From contig JAUTWY010000234.1 in assembly GCA_030838305.1 (NCBI GenBank), positions 1 through 6,408 of the forward strand: DNA of 6,408 nt, in the 5' to 3' direction. The position numbers and the translations under genes were made by a program. Origin of the DNA: Acidobacteriaceae bacterium. Its GTDB lineage: Bacteria; Acidobacteriota; Terriglobia; Terriglobales; Acidobacteriaceae. Positions within the stretch are counted from its first letter, which is position 1. Every line of letters starts with the position of its first letter. The notes beneath the pieces are model-generated. The model had not been told where the DNA came from. It was given only the letters and a program-made list of their open reading frames with translations, and did not search any database. Shown here in pieces: positions 5,532 to 6,408 of the stretch.

Positions 5532-5940
5532 GCACAAATCAATGAAAAGCAATGATTTACGCGCCTCGATGACTGGATAGCTTTGAGACGGCGTAAACGT
5601 AGGGGATTTTCGATCGACGTTTTTGTCAAAAGCCGCATAATCCGGCAGTTTTTTGACGGACACGAGCGACACATAAGCGAACCATCCGCGCCGGCGAAAG
5701 AGTGGTCACAAAACCGGAATCAAGTCGAAGAGTTAAGTTGTTGCTTGAAGCACTGGCTAGATTCAGGAAGTCCAGTCCTCCCAAGGACAGAGTCGGAAAA
5801 GATCGACCCGATCAACCTCAAAAGGCAGTGACCGGAGCGGCGACAGTCCGGAAAATTGCCAATTCGGAAGCCTTGGCCACAATTCACTGCGGGGCTCTGA
5901 TTTTATCTGGAGCGATTTCTACCTGACGAAGTGGTTCTCA
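5532..5940. other. gene-poor stretch between tRNA-Leu and the hydrolase remnant
   Basis: These 409 bp hold no gene I recognise. Small open frames on both strands have no family resemblance; the minus-strand ones run back across the tRNA. Next to the tRNA lie a weak AT-rich hairpin (5536-5558, AAATCA with TGATTT) and a better terminator-like structure at 5625-5657. The rest may be decayed coding DNA joined to the hydrolase fragment. Confidence 0.6.
5625..5657 (+). terminator. candidate intrinsic terminator of tRNA-Leu
   Basis: GTCAAAAGCCG (5625-5635) pairs with CGGC (5643-5646) and, after a four-base bulge, with TTTTGAC (5651-5657). The GC core GCCG-CATAATC-CGGC is followed by AG and six T residues (5649-5654), the layout of an intrinsic terminator. 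It lies about 95 bases past the tRNA 3' end. The GC stem is short, so confidence is moderate. Confidence 0.4.
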
Positions 5941-6228
5941 TTGACTGAAGATGTAAAGCTGCCACGGGATGGCATCGTGGCGTTCTCCCAGACCGACTTC
6001 ACCGAAGACCCGAAGAAGATCACTGTGCCGGTCCTAGTGATGCATGGCGATGACGACCAGATCGTGCCTTACCCCGATTCCGCACCGTTATCGGCAAAGT
6101 TGTTGAGAAACAGCAGATTGAAAACCTACAATGGCTTTCCCCTCGGAATGCCCACGACTGAGGCGGACACAATGAACGCCGACCTGCTGACGTTCCTGAA
6201 AGGAGCTGTGACCACAGCGGCGGCGTAA
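5941..6228 (+). pseudogene. C-terminal fragment of an alpha/beta hydrolase (non-haem haloperoxidase / arylesterase type)
   Basis: Only about the last third of an alpha/beta hydrolase of roughly 270 residues remains. From DGIVAFSQTDFTED onward it reads like this family: KKITVPVLVMHGDDDQIVPY carries the acid of the catalytic triad (Asp39 of the fragment, codon 6055-6057), then APLSAKLL, LKTYNGFP and a C-terminal helix NADLLTFLKG. The oxyanion and nucleophile-elbow regions, including the catalytic serine, are absent. In this family the late block normally reads F-P-H-G-M; here it is F-P-L-G-M. The catalytic histidine is thus replaced by Leu68 (CTC at 6142-6144, one base from CAC). The frame stays open upstream to 5761 but does not look like hydrolase there. 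The first possible start is TTG 5941, without a clear ribosome site. I judge it a dead remnant. It is convergent with the receptor gene. Confidence 0.8.
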
Positions 6229-6265
6229 CGCTGAGAACATAGAGTCTGCCCTTGCAGAACGCTCC

Positions 6266-6408
6266 TCAATAGATAAGCTTTATAGAAAACTGAATTTGCC
6301 GCGAAGTTCCAGCGGTCTTGCTGATCATGCCAAACCCTGTACCCGCGATGATGTTGGCGGGTAGCCCCATGTTGACGATGTTGAACAGGTTAAATAACTC
6401 TGCGCGGA
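6266..6408 (-). CDS. C-terminal end of a TonB-dependent receptor, Oar-like (partial)
   Basis: The last 46 codons of a gene that enters from the right edge read RAELFNLFNIVNMGLPANII, then AGTGFGMISKTAGTSRQIQF and SIKLIY before TGA (6266-6268). The pattern R-x-E-x-F-N-L-F-N, G-L-P, a G-x-G-x-I block, then T-A-G-x-x-R-Q-I-Q-F and a final strand ending in an aromatic residue is the usual ending of the large Oar-like / carboxypeptidase-regulatory-domain TonB-dependent receptors that are abundant in Acidobacteriota. The C-terminal tyrosine fits the signal for outer-membrane beta-barrel assembly. These proteins are thought to import large substrates across the outer membrane; the substrate here cannot be told. 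The gene is convergent with the hydrolase remnant, with 37 bp between stops. Confidence 0.85.
   Translation of the reverse strand, partial: RAELFNLFNIVNMGLPANIIAGTGFGMISKTAGTSRQIQFSIKLIY

Noticed and set aside
5390..5674. Minus-strand frames running through tRNA-Leu, with GRGSRTPKTRRSADFESA-type text
   Set aside because: These are translations of the reverse complement of the tRNA, a well-known source of false proteins.
5702..5926. Plus-strand frame of 74 codons before the hydrolase remnant
   Set aside because: It is a different frame from the hydrolase, has no domain and no ribosome site; probably chance.

Overview
The window looks like part of a chromosome of an Acidobacteriota bacterium. 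The support is a secreted VWA protein of the type common in that phylum, the C-terminal tail of a large Oar-like TonB-dependent receptor at the right edge, moderately high GC, and GC-rich intergenic hairpins of a style I associate with acidobacterial genomes. The phylum call is inference from gene families, not from a marker gene.

Left half (about 1-3065): ordinary-looking genes. A secreted VWA-domain protein (minus strand, ends at 135) is divergent from a secreted SYLF-domain (YSC84-like) lipid-binding protein (1546-2265). The 325 bp between them hold four consecutive short hairpins in front of the SYLF gene. Downstream of SYLF is a 200 bp gap with a degenerate 12-mer repeated five times, a perfect 8 bp inverted repeat and a GC-rich hairpin. 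It is followed by an intact DNA-3-methyladenine glycosylase I gene (tag, 2466-3065), with all four zinc ligands present.

Right half (about 3150-6228): a zone of decay around a tRNA gene. On the minus strand, a 492-codon frame encodes an N-terminal SEC-C zinc motif and a C-terminal MbcA/ParS-like domain, but one in-frame TAG at 4266-4268 splits it. Divergent from it is a tyrosine-recombinase (integrase) remnant, 4707-5236, with an in-frame TGA, a frameshift, a slippage-type 9 bp triplication and loss of most of the catalytic domain. Next comes an intact tRNA-Leu(CAA) with encoded CCA (5445-5531). After about 400 bp without a recognisable gene there is only the C-terminal third of an alpha/beta hydrolase (5941-6228), whose catalytic histidine position is leucine. 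The receptor tail (minus strand, 6266 to the edge) closes the window.

I see no defence system, CRISPR array or intact mobile element. The best leads are the amber-split SEC-C gene, the decay cluster beside the tRNA, and the two repeat-bearing intergenic regions that flank the SYLF gene.
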